Assembly: GCF_003003995.1 (NCBI RefSeq)
Contig: NZ_PVWF01000041.1
Coordinates: forward strand, 1 to 41,120
DNA from: Pleurocapsa sp. CCALA 161
Lineage (GTDB): Bacteria > Cyanobacteriota > Cyanobacteriia > Cyanobacteriales > Xenococcaceae
Reading direction: 5' to 3'
DNA length: 41,120 bases
Notes under the pieces: generated by a model
The model's input: the letters and a program-made list of their open reading frames with translations, nothing else
Told to the model about the DNA's origin: nothing
Database searches by the model: none
Translations under genes and position numbers: made by a program
In this document: piece by piece, positions 15,026 to 23,369 of the stretch
Layout: the number at the start of each line of letters is the position of its first letter
Position numbering within the stretch: position 1 is the first letter of the stretch

Positions 15026-16147
15026 ATGGCTAATTTTACAGGAACTTCAGCAAACGACGATTTTCGCGAATTATTTGGGCTGAGTTCAGAAAACGACGAA
15101 CTGATTGGCTTGGAAGGAGACGATATTATTGATGGTTTTTTAGGAGACGATACTGTTTATGGTTCTGAAGGAAATGATACCGTAATTGGTGGAGATGACC
15201 AAGACTTAGTATCGGGCGATTTAGGTGATGATGTGCTATTGGGTGGCGGTGGCAATGGTTCGGATACTTTGACTGGAGGCGAGGGCAACGATCGAATTTC
15301 TGGAGAACTTGATGACGACACTCTTTATGGTGGGGAGGGCAATGATGAGCTATTTGGAGAGTCAGAAGATGATGAGCTATTTGGAGAAGCAAACGAAGAT
15401 ACTCTTTATGGTGGAGAGGGAAACGATGCTCTAAATGGTGGAGATGGTCAAGACTTTGTATCAGGGGATTTAGGTGATGATGTGCTTGCAGGGGGAAATG
15501 GTTTGGATACTTTAACGGGAGGTGAAGGCAACGACCGAATTTTTGGAGAAGCAAATGACGATACCCTTTATGGTGGTGATGATGATGATACGTTAGATGG
15601 AGGAACAGAAAACGATCGCCTCTTTGGTGAATCAGGCAACGATCTTTTGCAAGCAGGAGAAGGTAACGATATTCTGGAGGGAGAAATAGGCAGCGATCGC
15701 CTCTTTGGGGATGCAGGTAACGATATTCTCTTTGCTGGTAATGATAACGATATTCTCGATGGTGGCGATGGAGACGATGAGCTATTTGGAGAGGCAGGGG
15801 AAGATACTTTGCTAGGAAGTTTGGGTAGAGATACGTTATCTGGCAATCGAGACGACGATATTTTAGAAGGAGAGTCAGGGGATGATATTCTCAATGGCGG
15901 ATCGGGTGCAGATACTTTCGTCTTTTCTGATATTTCTAATGTGGGCGTAGATACAATTGAAGGGTTCTCATTTGATGATGGAGATCAAATACGGATAGTT
16001 GCCGACGGTTTTAATATTGATACAGATGAAATTGACCGCTTTGGTTTTGATTCTGGTTCTGGTGAAGTTTTCTTTGACGACCAGGTTTTTGCTGTAATTG
16101 AAGGAGACAATGAATTTATTTCTGAAGATGCTATTGAGATCGTCTAA
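15026..16147 (+). CDS. RTX-type calcium-binding repeat protein
   Basis: A 373-residue, very acidic protein built mainly of hemolysin-type nonapeptides (GGEGNDxLxGx and variants) from about residue 25 to 295, which fold into a calcium-binding beta roll. The C-terminal 75 residues begin ADTFVFSDIS and have the usual (D/E)xIxxFxxxDG...I cap found after RTX blocks. Such proteins are exported by type I secretion with an uncleaved C-terminal signal, and no N-terminal signal peptide is seen. No enzymatic domain is present, so it is probably a surface or matrix protein. No secretion genes are nearby. ATG 15026 follows a GAGAAAAG site. Confidence 0.88.
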   Translation: MANFTGTSANDDFRELFGLSSENDELIGLEGDDIIDGFLGDDTVYGSEGNDTVIGGDDQDLVSGDLGDDVLLGGGGNGSDTLTGGEGNDRISGELDDDTLYGGEGNDELFGESEDDELFGEANEDTLYGGEGNDALNGGDGQDFVSGDLGDDVLAGGNGLDTLTGGEGNDRIFGEANDDTLYGGDDDDTLDGGTENDRLFGESGNDLLQAGEGNDILEGEIGSDRLFGDAGNDILFAGNDNDILDGGDGDDELFGEAGEDTLLGSLGRDTLSGNRDDDILEGESGDDILNGGSGADTFVFSDISNVGVDTIEGFSFDDGDQIRIVADGFNIDTDEIDRFGFDSGSGEVFFDDQVFAVIEGDNEFISEDAIEIV

Positions 16148-16397
16148 ATTCTGATTTGAGCTACATCACACTAGGCAGGCATTGGTAATAATGTCTGTCT
16201 AGCCGCGCTCCTTCGGAGCAGAGGTCGAAAATACTACAAAATATAACATTAAAGGTTAAAAGTAATGCTCCGAAGCTAATTTAAAGCTTCGTCTTTAGAG
16301 GCAAAAAGAAATAAATAACGGTTCAATATCTGAATCCTCTTGTTTCAGAAAGAGGTAAAATTTTGACTTATGAAAATTATTTAAAGAGGTAATCTTA

Positions 16398-17012
16398 ATG
16401 ATAGAAGTAATTTGCGCTGGTTCTTTGTTCCTTTCAACGAATATCCCCGTTAAGCCAAACTCAATTGATTTTGCTTGGATAGATATGGCAGAATCCAGCT
16501 TAGTTCAACCAAATATCTGGCGTAATCAAATGTATCTGGCAGATAATGAGTCTGGTGCGAACCGTAATACTGAACTAGAACAACTTTTCCAGAGATTTAA
16601 CATTATTCTCGATAATCCTCAGAACGACACGAGCGATCGCGATGCGGATGAACGTCGCCGAGAATTAGATTTAGAAAATCCAGAACCTGACTCAGAGAAT
16701 AACTATGAATCAGATTATCGTCGTCAAGCAGACGAAGCAAGAGAAGAGAACGATATTTTTAATTCAGATTCAGATTCAGATTCAGATTCAGACAGCGATC
16801 GCGATGCGGACGAACGCCGTCGAGAATTAGAAACACAACAAAACGAATCTTATCCAGGGGAGTACAGTGAGAATGAGCATCAATCTGATTATCGCCGCCA
16901 AGCAGATGAGGCAAGAGAGGGGTCAGAAATTACTGTTCCCAACTCAAATTCAGATTCAGACAGTGATCGCGATGCGGATGAGCGCCGTCGAGAATTAGAA
17001 GATAATAACTAG
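16398..17012 (+). CDS. Acidic Ser-Asp repeat protein of unknown function
   Basis: A 204-residue protein with an ordinary N-terminal 80 residues and then a repeat region. SDRDADERRRELE occurs three times and SDYRRQADEARE twice, separated by runs of Ser-Asp (SDSDSDSDSDSD). Each DRDADERRREL unit overlaps a HIP1-like GCGATCGCGATGCGGA at DNA level. The Arg/Glu blocks should be helical and the SD runs disordered. I recognise no family. The N-terminus (MIEVICAGSLFLSTNIP) is mildly hydrophobic but not a clear signal peptide. AGAGGT upstream supports ATG 16398, and a strong terminator overlaps the stop. Confidence 0.7.
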   Translation: MIEVICAGSLFLSTNIPVKPNSIDFAWIDMAESSLVQPNIWRNQMYLADNESGANRNTELEQLFQRFNIILDNPQNDTSDRDADERRRELDLENPEPDSENNYESDYRRQADEAREENDIFNSDSDSDSDSDSDRDADERRRELETQQNESYPGEYSENEHQSDYRRQADEAREGSEITVPNSNSDSDSDRDADERRRELEDNN

Positions 17013-17039
17013 AAGATTGGCAAAAATTGCCAATCTTCT
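17011..17039 (+). terminator. Rho-independent terminator of the Ser-Asp repeat gene
   Basis: A perfect 11-bp stem AGAAGATTGGC / GCCAATCTTCT with a 7-base loop, followed by TCATTTT. It begins in the stop codon of the preceding gene. Confidence 0.75.
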
Positions 17040-17134
17040 TCATTTTAAACTTTAACCTTGTCTTGAGCTTCAGATGTCAAATTTGCTTGCTCCATTATCA
17101 AGGCAATCCCCTTGATATTGATCTTGTTATCTTG

Positions 17135-17527
17135 TTATACAGATCTGCCCTCAGTTGGGCCTTTAATTGCCTTCCAACCAGCTATACCGCCCTGAAGTTG
17201 CGACACACTCTCAAAACCTTCTTTACGTATTTGATTGGCTACTGTTTCCGCTTCTTGATCGTTGCTGCTGTAGACATAGATCTCGCGGTTTTTTGGTAAA
17301 TTTTCCACGGTTTCCATTAACATTGCACCTGTAATTCTTTCTTCTAAATAAGATTCGCGATCCCGAGCATCAATAATGGTTAAACCAGGTTCGCCCCACT
17401 GTAAGCGTTCTTTTAATGCTTGAGCGCTGGCTTTAGGAGTAGCTGGCGGAGGAGTGGGAACCGCTTTAGTAACTGTTTCCTTAACATCCAAGATTGCTTT
17501 TTCTGCTTTTTGTTCAGATTCAGACAT
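17135..17527 (-). CDS. Rhodanese-like protein lacking the catalytic Cys
   Basis: A 130-residue single-domain rhodanese fold: an Ala/Pro-rich N-terminal arm, then GLTIIDARDRESYLEERITGA, the loop-region strand IYVYSSNDQEAE, and LQGGIAGWKA. Active rhodaneses carry Cys where YVYSSN has Ser, so sulfur transfer is unlikely and a binding or regulatory role is more probable. I chose ATG 17527 (MSESEQ), which has GGA about 11 bases upstream. A second ATG five codons earlier (17542) is possible. There are no membrane spans. It is convergent with the Ser-Asp repeat gene. Confidence 0.82.
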   Translation of the reverse strand: MSESEQKAEKAILDVKETVTKAVPTPPPATPKASAQALKERLQWGEPGLTIIDARDRESYLEERITGAMLMETVENLPKNREIYVYSSNDQEAETVANQIRKEGFESVSQLQGGIAGWKAIKGPTEGRSV

Positions 17528-17715
17528 AAAATTTTTATCCAAATAAATTCTTATTAATGTTAATTAATGCAAGTTTCTGCTGCTAATGAATCCCTCTAAA
17601 GGAATAAATATTAATAATGATCTGAGCTGTAAATATTCCTTTTGGTTCATTTTTTTAAGTTACTTTTTATTTAATCTTAATTACTGTAGCTAGCAATCAA
17701 CTTAAAAGTAAGACC

Positions 17716-18588
17716 ATGCAGAGTCAAGAACGTCGTCCAACTCCCGATGAAATTCCCGAACAGAAATTAGACTACCCTGCTTCTCAAAGGAATATGATTC
17801 CTCAGCCTGATAGTGATTTGTCTAACTATAGTCCTGCTAATAAATTAACAGGCAAGGTGGCGTTTATTACTGGTGGTGACTCTGGTATTGGTCGAGCAGT
17901 AGCGATCGCCTACGCAATGGAAGGAGCAGAAGTGGCTATCTTTTATCACGCTAATGATACCGATGCCGAAGACACTAAAAAGATGGTTAAGGAAATTGGC
18001 AATAAAGACTGTCTGGTTATCAAAGGTGATGTTCGTGATTTTGCAAGTTGTGAAGCTGCAATCCAACAAGTAGTCGCTCAGTTTGGGAAGTTAAACATTC
18101 TGGTGAACAATGCAGCATACCAGATGGTACAGAAGAAGTTTGAAGATATCACCTTAGAGCAGTTTCGACGCACGATGGAAACTAACGTTTTTGGTTATTT
18201 CTATATGGTCAAAGCAGCGATATCTCATTTAACCGAAGGGGATGTGATTATTAATACTGGTAGCGTAGTCGGTAAAATGGGTAAAGGAATGCTGGTGGAT
18301 TACTCTACTTCTAAAGGTGCAGTACATACCTTTACCAAGTCTCTGGCTTTAAATTTAGGCGATCGCGGTATTCGCGTCAACTCCGTCGTACCTGGCCCAG
18401 TGTGGACTCCTAATATTCCCGCAACCATGCCAATTGAGAAGGTCGGTCAATATGACACAGATGGCATCATCAAACGAGCAGCTCAACCAGAAGAATTAGC
18501 TCCCGCTTTTGTCTTTCTAGCTTCTTCTGACAGTAGTTTTGTCACTGGCGCACTATATGACGTAACAGGTGGACAACTATCTGCCTAG
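17716..18588 (+). CDS. SDR-family oxidoreductase (general-stress YhdG/YdaD type)
   Basis: A 290-residue short-chain dehydrogenase/reductase with the extra N-terminal arm (PTPDEIPEQKLDYP...M) typical of the stress-induced bacterial subgroup. The cofactor motif is TGGDSGIGRAVAIAYA (about 53-68), NNAAY supplies the structural Asn, Ser is in NTGSVVG, and YSTSK supplies Tyr and Lys, so the tetrad is complete. NAD(P)-dependent reduction of an aldehyde or sugar-like substrate is expected. The substrate is unknown. It appears monocistronic and in this organism probably relates to osmotic or oxidative stress. Confidence 0.88.
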   Translation: MQSQERRPTPDEIPEQKLDYPASQRNMIPQPDSDLSNYSPANKLTGKVAFITGGDSGIGRAVAIAYAMEGAEVAIFYHANDTDAEDTKKMVKEIGNKDCLVIKGDVRDFASCEAAIQQVVAQFGKLNILVNNAAYQMVQKKFEDITLEQFRRTMETNVFGYFYMVKAAISHLTEGDVIINTGSVVGKMGKGMLVDYSTSKGAVHTFTKSLALNLGDRGIRVNSVVPGPVWTPNIPATMPIEKVGQYDTDGIIKRAAQPEELAPAFVFLASSDSSFVTGALYDVTGGQLSA

Positions 18589-19155
18589 CCAGTACAAGAA
18601 TCGTTGGCGTTGCTCTAAATTTTGTTTAATAAAAGCTATAAGCTCTAGGCTTTAAGCCTGGTCAACGACTGCATATGCGGAGCGGCTTGCACTTATCGCA
18701 TTGAGTGTATCCTTTAGGACTACCCCCAACTTAAATATGTAAAATCTCCTTCTTATATTTCAGGTAACTTAACTCTCTTAAAAGATGAGGTGGGTTCACT
18801 AGCGATCGCCATTTCTTATTATTGTCTGTTTATTGTTGCTGTAGCGATCGCTCTATTAGCTTTAACGGCTTATCTTTTATATAAAACCGACTGGTCGTCA
18901 GGTACGGGCAGTGACTCAAAACCGTGAAATGGTTAAGTGTCTGAGGGTGAATATCAGTTTGGTAGACTCAGATCTTGCATCAGTACAAAAAAACTAAATT
19001 ATGGAGACTGGACAATCAATTTAATACCCTTTTCCCTTTGACCCTTCCCCTTTACCCGAATACCACAGTTAAATTACGCGGTAGGTGCAAGATCTCAGTA
19101 GAGATGATTTTGTTATAATAGTTGCCTTATTAAACTCAACCAGCGCTCTATTTTA
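18589..19155. other. Intergenic region with repeat and a possible tiny membrane ORF
   Basis: This gap holds the 48-bp repeat copy at 18673-18720. Around 18790-18927 a GTG-led reading gives a hydrophobic stretch (about SYYCLFIVAVAIALLALTAY) followed by a short polar tail, which would be a single-span protein of about 45 residues. I could not confirm the frame by counting, so I do not call it a gene. A polypyrimidine-rich stretch (CCCTTTTCCCTTTGACCC) lies near 19027. Confidence 0.4.
18673..18720. repeat. Second copy (inverted) of the Uma2-breaking repeat
   Basis: The 48 bp are the exact reverse complement, by eye, of 4648-4695. Here the element is intergenic, downstream of the SDR gene. Confidence 0.8.
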
Positions 19156-19545
19156 ATGCAGACTACTGTTAATTTTGAACTTCAAGCTATAGACGATCAG
19201 CTTTCGAAACGTCCGATAGCTCTTGATCCTGGTGGCTACTATATTATCTACCTAGATCGAGAAGCAGGACTAATTTGCGCCAAACACTATACTAATATTA
19301 TTAACGAGCAGGGATTAGCAGCAGATCCAGAAACAGGAGAAGTGATTGCTTGTGGTGGGAAGAAAGTTGAGCGCAGCGTGGAAAAGCTCTATACTGCTAG
19401 AACTGCTAAAGAATTGTGTGTCGAGGTAATCGAAAAGCCTCAACCCTGTCCTTTGACCATGTTAGACCATGCTGCCTACTTGGGTAGAGAGTTTACCAGG
19501 GCCGAGTATGCTTTAGTTAATGGTACTGAATATATTCAGGATTAA
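19156..19545 (+). CDS. DUF4346 cyanobacterial protein
   Basis: A 129-residue protein that matches the cyanobacteria-wide DUF4346 family: LDPGGYYIIYLDREAGLICAKHY (split across about 23-45), NEQGLAADPETGEVI, and CPLTMLDHAAYLGREF towards the end. A related domain occurs in methyltransferase-subunit-like proteins of methanogens, but no activity is established in cyanobacteria. It is soluble and conserved in length. Its 3' end overlaps the convergent psb32 gene by four bases. The upstream sequence TTGTTATAATAG near 19110 offers a TATAAT-like -10. Confidence 0.85.
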   Translation: MQTTVNFELQAIDDQLSKRPIALDPGGYYIIYLDREAGLICAKHYTNIINEQGLAADPETGEVIACGGKKVERSVEKLYTARTAKELCVEVIEKPQPCPLTMLDHAAYLGREFTRAEYALVNGTEYIQD

Positions 19546-20264
19546 TTCCCCAATCCCACATACCAGTAGTAAGTGACCATGGGTACGACAGTAGCTACTA
19601 TTAAGAAACCAACTACCCAAACTGTGGCGCTTCCTTGGTCGGTATCTTCAGCTTTAGTAAAAGTACCTTCAGTTTGGATCTCATCTTCAATAATTGGTGG
19701 ACCTGGATCTTCTTGTCCTGACAGTACTGCTACTAAGCGATCGCCTGCATCAAGAAAAGCCTGGTTATATTTATTGCCCTTGCGCATGTTGTAGCCAACA
19801 GTATCATCAATAATACTTTTCGCGACTTCTGCACCAATCAATCCTTGGGCGGCATCTCCTGAACGAATAGCCACATTATTAGTTAGGGTATCCAATACCA
19901 ATAACGTCTGATTCGCCTTGGATTCAGCATCAGGATACCAATCCTGAAATATTTCCTCTGCCAGACTGTCCACCGTCTCACCGTAGTCTAGACGGCGAAT
20001 TGCGACCATTCTAATTTCTTGACCTGTTTCTCTTGCCAAGTCTTTAAAAGTATTGCTTAACTTGTTTTGATTGACGCTACTAATAGCATCGGCAGTATCC
20101 ACTACCCATAAGTTTTCCGCATCAAAGTTAGGTAGGTCAAATAGTCCTGTGGCGATCGCTGGAGTAGCGACGCAAAATATTGTAAATATCAGCAAGAGGG
20201 TAGATAAAGCTGATTTTAATAGATTAGTTCGCGGTAAAACCGCTTTTATAGACAAAAGATTCAT
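19542..20264 (-). CDS. psb32: Psb32 / TPM-domain photosystem II repair protein
   Basis: A 240-residue membrane-anchored protein. It has an N-terminal hydrophobic signal or anchor (LLLIFTIFCVATPAIA), a TPM domain from about 45 to 190 (LWVVDTADAISSVNQNKLS, LLVLDTLTNNVAIRSGDAA) and one C-terminal transmembrane span (VWVVGFLIVATVVPMVTYYW). Psb32 protects photosystem II and speeds its repair under light stress, with the TPM domain facing the lumen. I chose ATG 20264. The frame extends to a TTG four codons upstream. It lies beside psaL on the same strand, separated by a terminator-like hairpin. Confidence 0.85.
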   Translation of the reverse strand: MNLLSIKAVLPRTNLLKSALSTLLLIFTIFCVATPAIATGLFDLPNFDAENLWVVDTADAISSVNQNKLSNTFKDLARETGQEIRMVAIRRLDYGETVDSLAEEIFQDWYPDAESKANQTLLVLDTLTNNVAIRSGDAAQGLIGAEVAKSIIDDTVGYNMRKGNKYNQAFLDAGDRLVAVLSGQEDPGPPIIEDEIQTEGTFTKAEDTDQGSATVWVVGFLIVATVVPMVTYYWYVGLGN

Positions 20265-20351
20265 TGTTGTTCTCAAATAACTAAAATAACTACTTACACT
20301 TACTTTAAAGAATATATTTAGCCCTCAACATAAATAACTGCTGAATGCTTA

Positions 20352-20389
20352 TTATAAATAATAATAAAGCCCAGAGTTACCTCCAGGCT
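20352..20389 (-). terminator. Probable psaL terminator
   Basis: On the minus strand AGCCTGGAG - GTAA - CTCTGGGCT forms a 9-bp stem with two G-U pairs, followed by TTATTATTATTT. It lies about 70 bases after the psaL stop. Confidence 0.5.
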
Positions 20390-20457
20390 CTAAGCCGATT
20401 ACTCGCTCAAGTAAAAATCTCTTGACACCTCAAAATAGGCAATCTTGATTGAAGCAA

Positions 20458-20940
20458 TTAAATCCCAATCAAGCCTTTAATGCCTCCTAAATAAACTGTC
20501 GACAACAGGAAGTAAGAAAAAAATGCCCCACCGCCTCCGCCGATGAAGAAGCCAGTGGTAAAGTCACTCCAACCTTCTTTGGAAGCAAAAGCATCAGGCA
20601 CTTTGCCAGTGGTGATGGTTTCTGTTGGTTTGCCGCCCATCGCACTAGAATATAGGGAAAGACAAAGGGTTAAGATAACTATCAGGCCAAAAGATGATAG
20701 CAAAGCTGCTATATCTGCATGTTCAGTATTTCTTAGAGGGCCTAAAACTAGAAAAGGTCCATATAGCAAGTAGCCGTGAGCCATCCCCACCTCTAATCCA
20801 CGACGTAAAGGTGCTAAACCCTCACGGTAGGCAGGGAGGTTGCGAATCAAAGATAAGCTAAAATCAGAAGAATTTAGCGGTGTGGCTAAATTGCCAATTT
20901 GAGGATCTCCTGCGGGCTGAATCGCATTATATTCGTTCAT
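20458..20940 (-). CDS. psaL: Photosystem I subunit XI (PsaL)
   Basis: A 160-residue thylakoid membrane protein that drives trimer or tetramer contacts of photosystem I. Family marks are GDPQIGNLATPLNSSDFS near the N-terminus, NLPAYREGLAPLRRGLEVGMAHGY (Glu and His near chlorophyll sites), FLVLGPLRNT, and two C-terminal spans with a Gly-rich loop (TTGFFIGGGGGAFFSYF). I chose ATG 20940 because GGAG lies 10 bases upstream; an extension to 20973 is less likely. It is divergent from psaI with a 256-base shared upstream region. Confidence 0.95.
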   Translation of the reverse strand: MNEYNAIQPAGDPQIGNLATPLNSSDFSLSLIRNLPAYREGLAPLRRGLEVGMAHGYLLYGPFLVLGPLRNTEHADIAALLSSFGLIVILTLCLSLYSSAMGGKPTETITTGKVPDAFASKEGWSDFTTGFFIGGGGGAFFSYFLLSTVYLGGIKGLIGI

Positions 20941-21196
20941 ATTTTGATTTCTCCTTAGATCTATTAAATTCAATTGGATTCAACAAGTAGATTGGGCATG
21001 GTCGGGGCTTGCCCCGCTTTGTTTGGGAAACCCGACTGCTCCTCGACTTCAATGAATCCTTTAAATAGCATCACTCTAACTTGGTTTAAGTTCGCTTTTT
21101 GTTAAGAATCTTTATAACTGAACCTAATCAGGTTAAGCTTCACAGTAATATCCATGTTGTTAACGTTTGATTTAAAAAAATAGGGAAATATAAATT
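20941..21196. promoter_or_regulatory. Divergent psaL/psaI upstream region
   Basis: This 256-base gap must drive both photosystem I genes. Within it, 21001-21036 can form two alternative stems, GGGGCttGCCCC or the longer-range GTCGGG...CCCGAC, in what would be the psaL leader. That may be a dispersed repeat or an RNA structure. I could not identify -35/-10 boxes with confidence. Confidence 0.4.
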
Positions 21197-21322
21197 ATGA
21201 TTGGCGATTATGCAGCTTCTTGGTTACCCGTAGCGATGGTTCCTTTAGTAGGTCTTGTTGGAGCAGGAATTTCAATGGCTTTGTTGTTTATCTATATTGA
21301 AGGCGAAAGCCCAGCAAAATAG
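21197..21322 (+). CDS. psaI: Photosystem I subunit VIII (PsaI)
   Basis: A 41-residue single-span thylakoid protein, MIGDYAASWLPVAMVPLVGL at the start and LLFIYIEGESPAK at the end, matching PsaI (usually 38-41 residues). It lies next to PsaL in the complex and helps bind it, which fits its position beside psaL. GGGAAATATAAATT precedes the ATG. The gene is too short for usual ORF cut-offs and is easily missed. A clear terminator lies about 55 bases after the stop. Confidence 0.93.
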   Translation: MIGDYAASWLPVAMVPLVGLVGAGISMALLFIYIEGESPAK

Positions 21323-21376
21323 TCTCACCATCGCAATACTATAAGTAACTTTATTGTACTTATAGAAACTTAATAC

Positions 21377-21402
21377 TCTGCCTTTAGTGGCAGATTTTTT
21401 TT
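21377..21402 (+). terminator. Rho-independent terminator of psaI
   Basis: The stem TCTGCC / GGCAGA with loop TTTAGT is followed by eight T residues. Confidence 0.85.
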
Positions 21403-21559
21403 AGTAATTATTTCAAGAGCATGTCTGAACTGTTGTGGTTTGATTTGATATCCTTGGTATTGATTAAACGCCAAAAAAAATAGAGTTAAGTAATCGTAAT
21501 CCATAACAATTTTGGAAATTACTCAACCCTGTAGATGAAATCAATGAGATGATGCAGAT

Positions 21560-23038
21560 TTAACGATCTCCTAAAGCAATACGAGCCTGTTCGCGATCGT
21601 CAAAATGGATTTTTTCTGTACCTAAGATTTGATAATCTTCATGTCCTTTTCCTGCAATTAAAACACCATCCCCTGGTTGAGCGTTTTTAATCGCTGTAGC
21701 GATCGCCGTAGCCCGATCACCTATGATTAAAGGCTTAACATTGTCAGGAATACCCGCTACGACATCTTTGAGGATCTGTTCGGGGTTTTCAGTACGGGGA
21801 TTATCAGAAGTTACTACTGCTAAATCTGCTAGTTGTGCAGCAATTTTTCCCATCAACGGGCGTTTTGTGCGATCGCGATCGCCACCACAGCCAAAGACAC
21901 AGATCATTTTGCCAGTAATAAAGGGGCGTGCAGCCTTAAGTAAATTCTCCAAACTATCAGGAGTATGAGCATAGTCGACAATCACGTTAATATCCTGATT
22001 AGAACCAGAGCGCACCCGTTCCATTCTCCCTGGAACACCCGCAAAGTTTGGTAAGCTATTGGCAATTAGCTTGAGATCTATCCCTAAGTGTAATCCTGCC
22101 CCTACTGCTGCCAGCAAGTTGGCTAAATTAAATTGACCAACTAAAGGCGAATTGAAGATAATTTCACCTTGGGGAGTATGTAACCTACCGCTAACTCCTG
22201 TGGGCTGATAGTCTAAATTACTGGTGTATAAGTCAGCATCTTGATTATCAACGCTATAACTCCAAACCCGCTCAGTATCTAGTTGAGCAATCAGGCGTTT
22301 GCCATAATCATCATCCAGATTGATAATTGCTCTACCCTGTAAATATTCGGGGCTAAATAATAAAGACTTTGCTTGGAAGTAATCTTCCATGTCTTTGTGA
22401 TAATCCAAATGATCTTGCGTCAGGTTAGTAAACACTGCCACCTCAAAACTACAGCCTTTGACTCTTCCTTGAGCTAACGCATGAGAACTAACTTCCATCA
22501 CCGCATATTTATTCCCAGCCTTTACTGCTGCGGCTAATTGTGACTGCAACTCAACGGCAAAAGGAGTCGTGTGGTTGGCAGTTTGGCTATATCCTGCCCA
22601 GCGAGTGTATAGAGTACCCAGCATGGCGGTAGGAGATTGCGCCTGAAGCAAAAAGTATTCAACTAGATGACTAGTCGTAGTTTTACCATTTGTCCCTGTC
22701 ACCCCTACCATGCTTAATTTTTGACTGGGATAATCATGAAAAGCGGTAGCGATCGCACTACAGACAGAAACCAAATCCTCAGTTTGGATTACACAGGCAT
22801 CGCCTGTAGGAGGCTGTTTTTGGGCTGCTGCGGGAGTGATGATAGCAGCGATCGCACCTTGACTTGTCGCACTACCCCAAAACTCTCCGCCGTCCACTCT
22901 AGTTCCAGGCATACCGATAAATAGATCTCCCGGTTGGCAAGCATGGGAGTTAGTACAAACTCGATTTACTTCTAGATCCAGAGCATCATGTTCTGGTTGC
23001 TGAAGATTGACTTTAGCTAATAATTCGCGCAGCTTCAT
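21560..23038 (-). CDS. murE: UDP-MurNAc-tripeptide synthetase (MurE)
   Basis: A 492-residue cytoplasmic Mur ligase that adds the third amino acid to UDP-MurNAc-L-Ala-D-Glu. Seen are the N-terminal CTNSHACQPGDLFIGMPG (UDP-sugar domain), the ATP loop GVTGTNGKTTTSH (about 112-124), the Lys-carbamate-type central region with VMEVSSHAL, and C-terminal DNPRTENPE. The DNPR motif marks meso-diaminopimelate as substrate. Length is normal and the start MKLRELL is the only good one. The glutaredoxin-like gene on the same strand lies 51 bases upstream. Confidence 0.95.
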   Translation of the reverse strand: MKLRELLAKVNLQQPEHDALDLEVNRVCTNSHACQPGDLFIGMPGTRVDGGEFWGSATSQGAIAAIITPAAAQKQPPTGDACVIQTEDLVSVCSAIATAFHDYPSQKLSMVGVTGTNGKTTTSHLVEYFLLQAQSPTAMLGTLYTRWAGYSQTANHTTPFAVELQSQLAAAVKAGNKYAVMEVSSHALAQGRVKGCSFEVAVFTNLTQDHLDYHKDMEDYFQAKSLLFSPEYLQGRAIINLDDDYGKRLIAQLDTERVWSYSVDNQDADLYTSNLDYQPTGVSGRLHTPQGEIIFNSPLVGQFNLANLLAAVGAGLHLGIDLKLIANSLPNFAGVPGRMERVRSGSNQDINVIVDYAHTPDSLENLLKAARPFITGKMICVFGCGGDRDRTKRPLMGKIAAQLADLAVVTSDNPRTENPEQILKDVVAGIPDNVKPLIIGDRATAIATAIKNAQPGDGVLIAGKGHEDYQILGTEKIHFDDREQARIALGDR

Positions 23039-23089
23039 TATTTTTCTGTGTAGATGCTTAACGGTACTATATTTTGCCTTCTTTTTACC

Positions 23090-23353
23090 CTATATGGTTA
23101 AATTTTGCCGTAACATCTGCTCTAATTTAGCCACAGGTGCGCGAGGAGATATACGGGGTAAGGGTTTTTCCTTGTCTAATAATTTTTGACACAATACAGG
23201 AACTTCATACTCATAGGCAGTCCACCAGTCTTCACGAGTAGTTATGTCGCGTATTTCCAGTTCAAACTCAATTTGACGAACCTGCTCTAATTTCAACTGC
23301 AATCCTGCGCAGAGATGACAACCAGGCTTGCTATACAGAATTAATTGCATCAC
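23090..23353 (-). CDS. Glutaredoxin-like family protein (DUF836)
   Basis: An 87-residue thioredoxin-fold protein, LILYSKPGCHLCAGLQLKLE at the start with a CxxC (CHLC) redox pair, and YEVPVLC supplying the cis-Pro loop. The family is common in cyanobacteria and probably reduces disulfides, although the partner is unknown. The start may be either of two adjacent ATG codons (23353 or 23350). It lies 16 bases downstream of the MshEN-like gene and upstream of murE, so the three may be cotranscribed. Confidence 0.8.
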   Translation of the reverse strand: MMQLILYSKPGCHLCAGLQLKLEQVRQIEFELEIRDITTREDWWTAYEYEVPVLCQKLLDKEKPLPRISPRAPVAKLEQMLRQNLTI

Positions 23354-23369
23354 TAACTTCTTACTTGGG

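Noticed and set aside
15126-15894. Long antisense open frames opposite the RTX gene
   Set aside because: They are low-complexity shadows of the Gly-Asp repeat coding strand (Ser/Pro- or His/Leu-rich).
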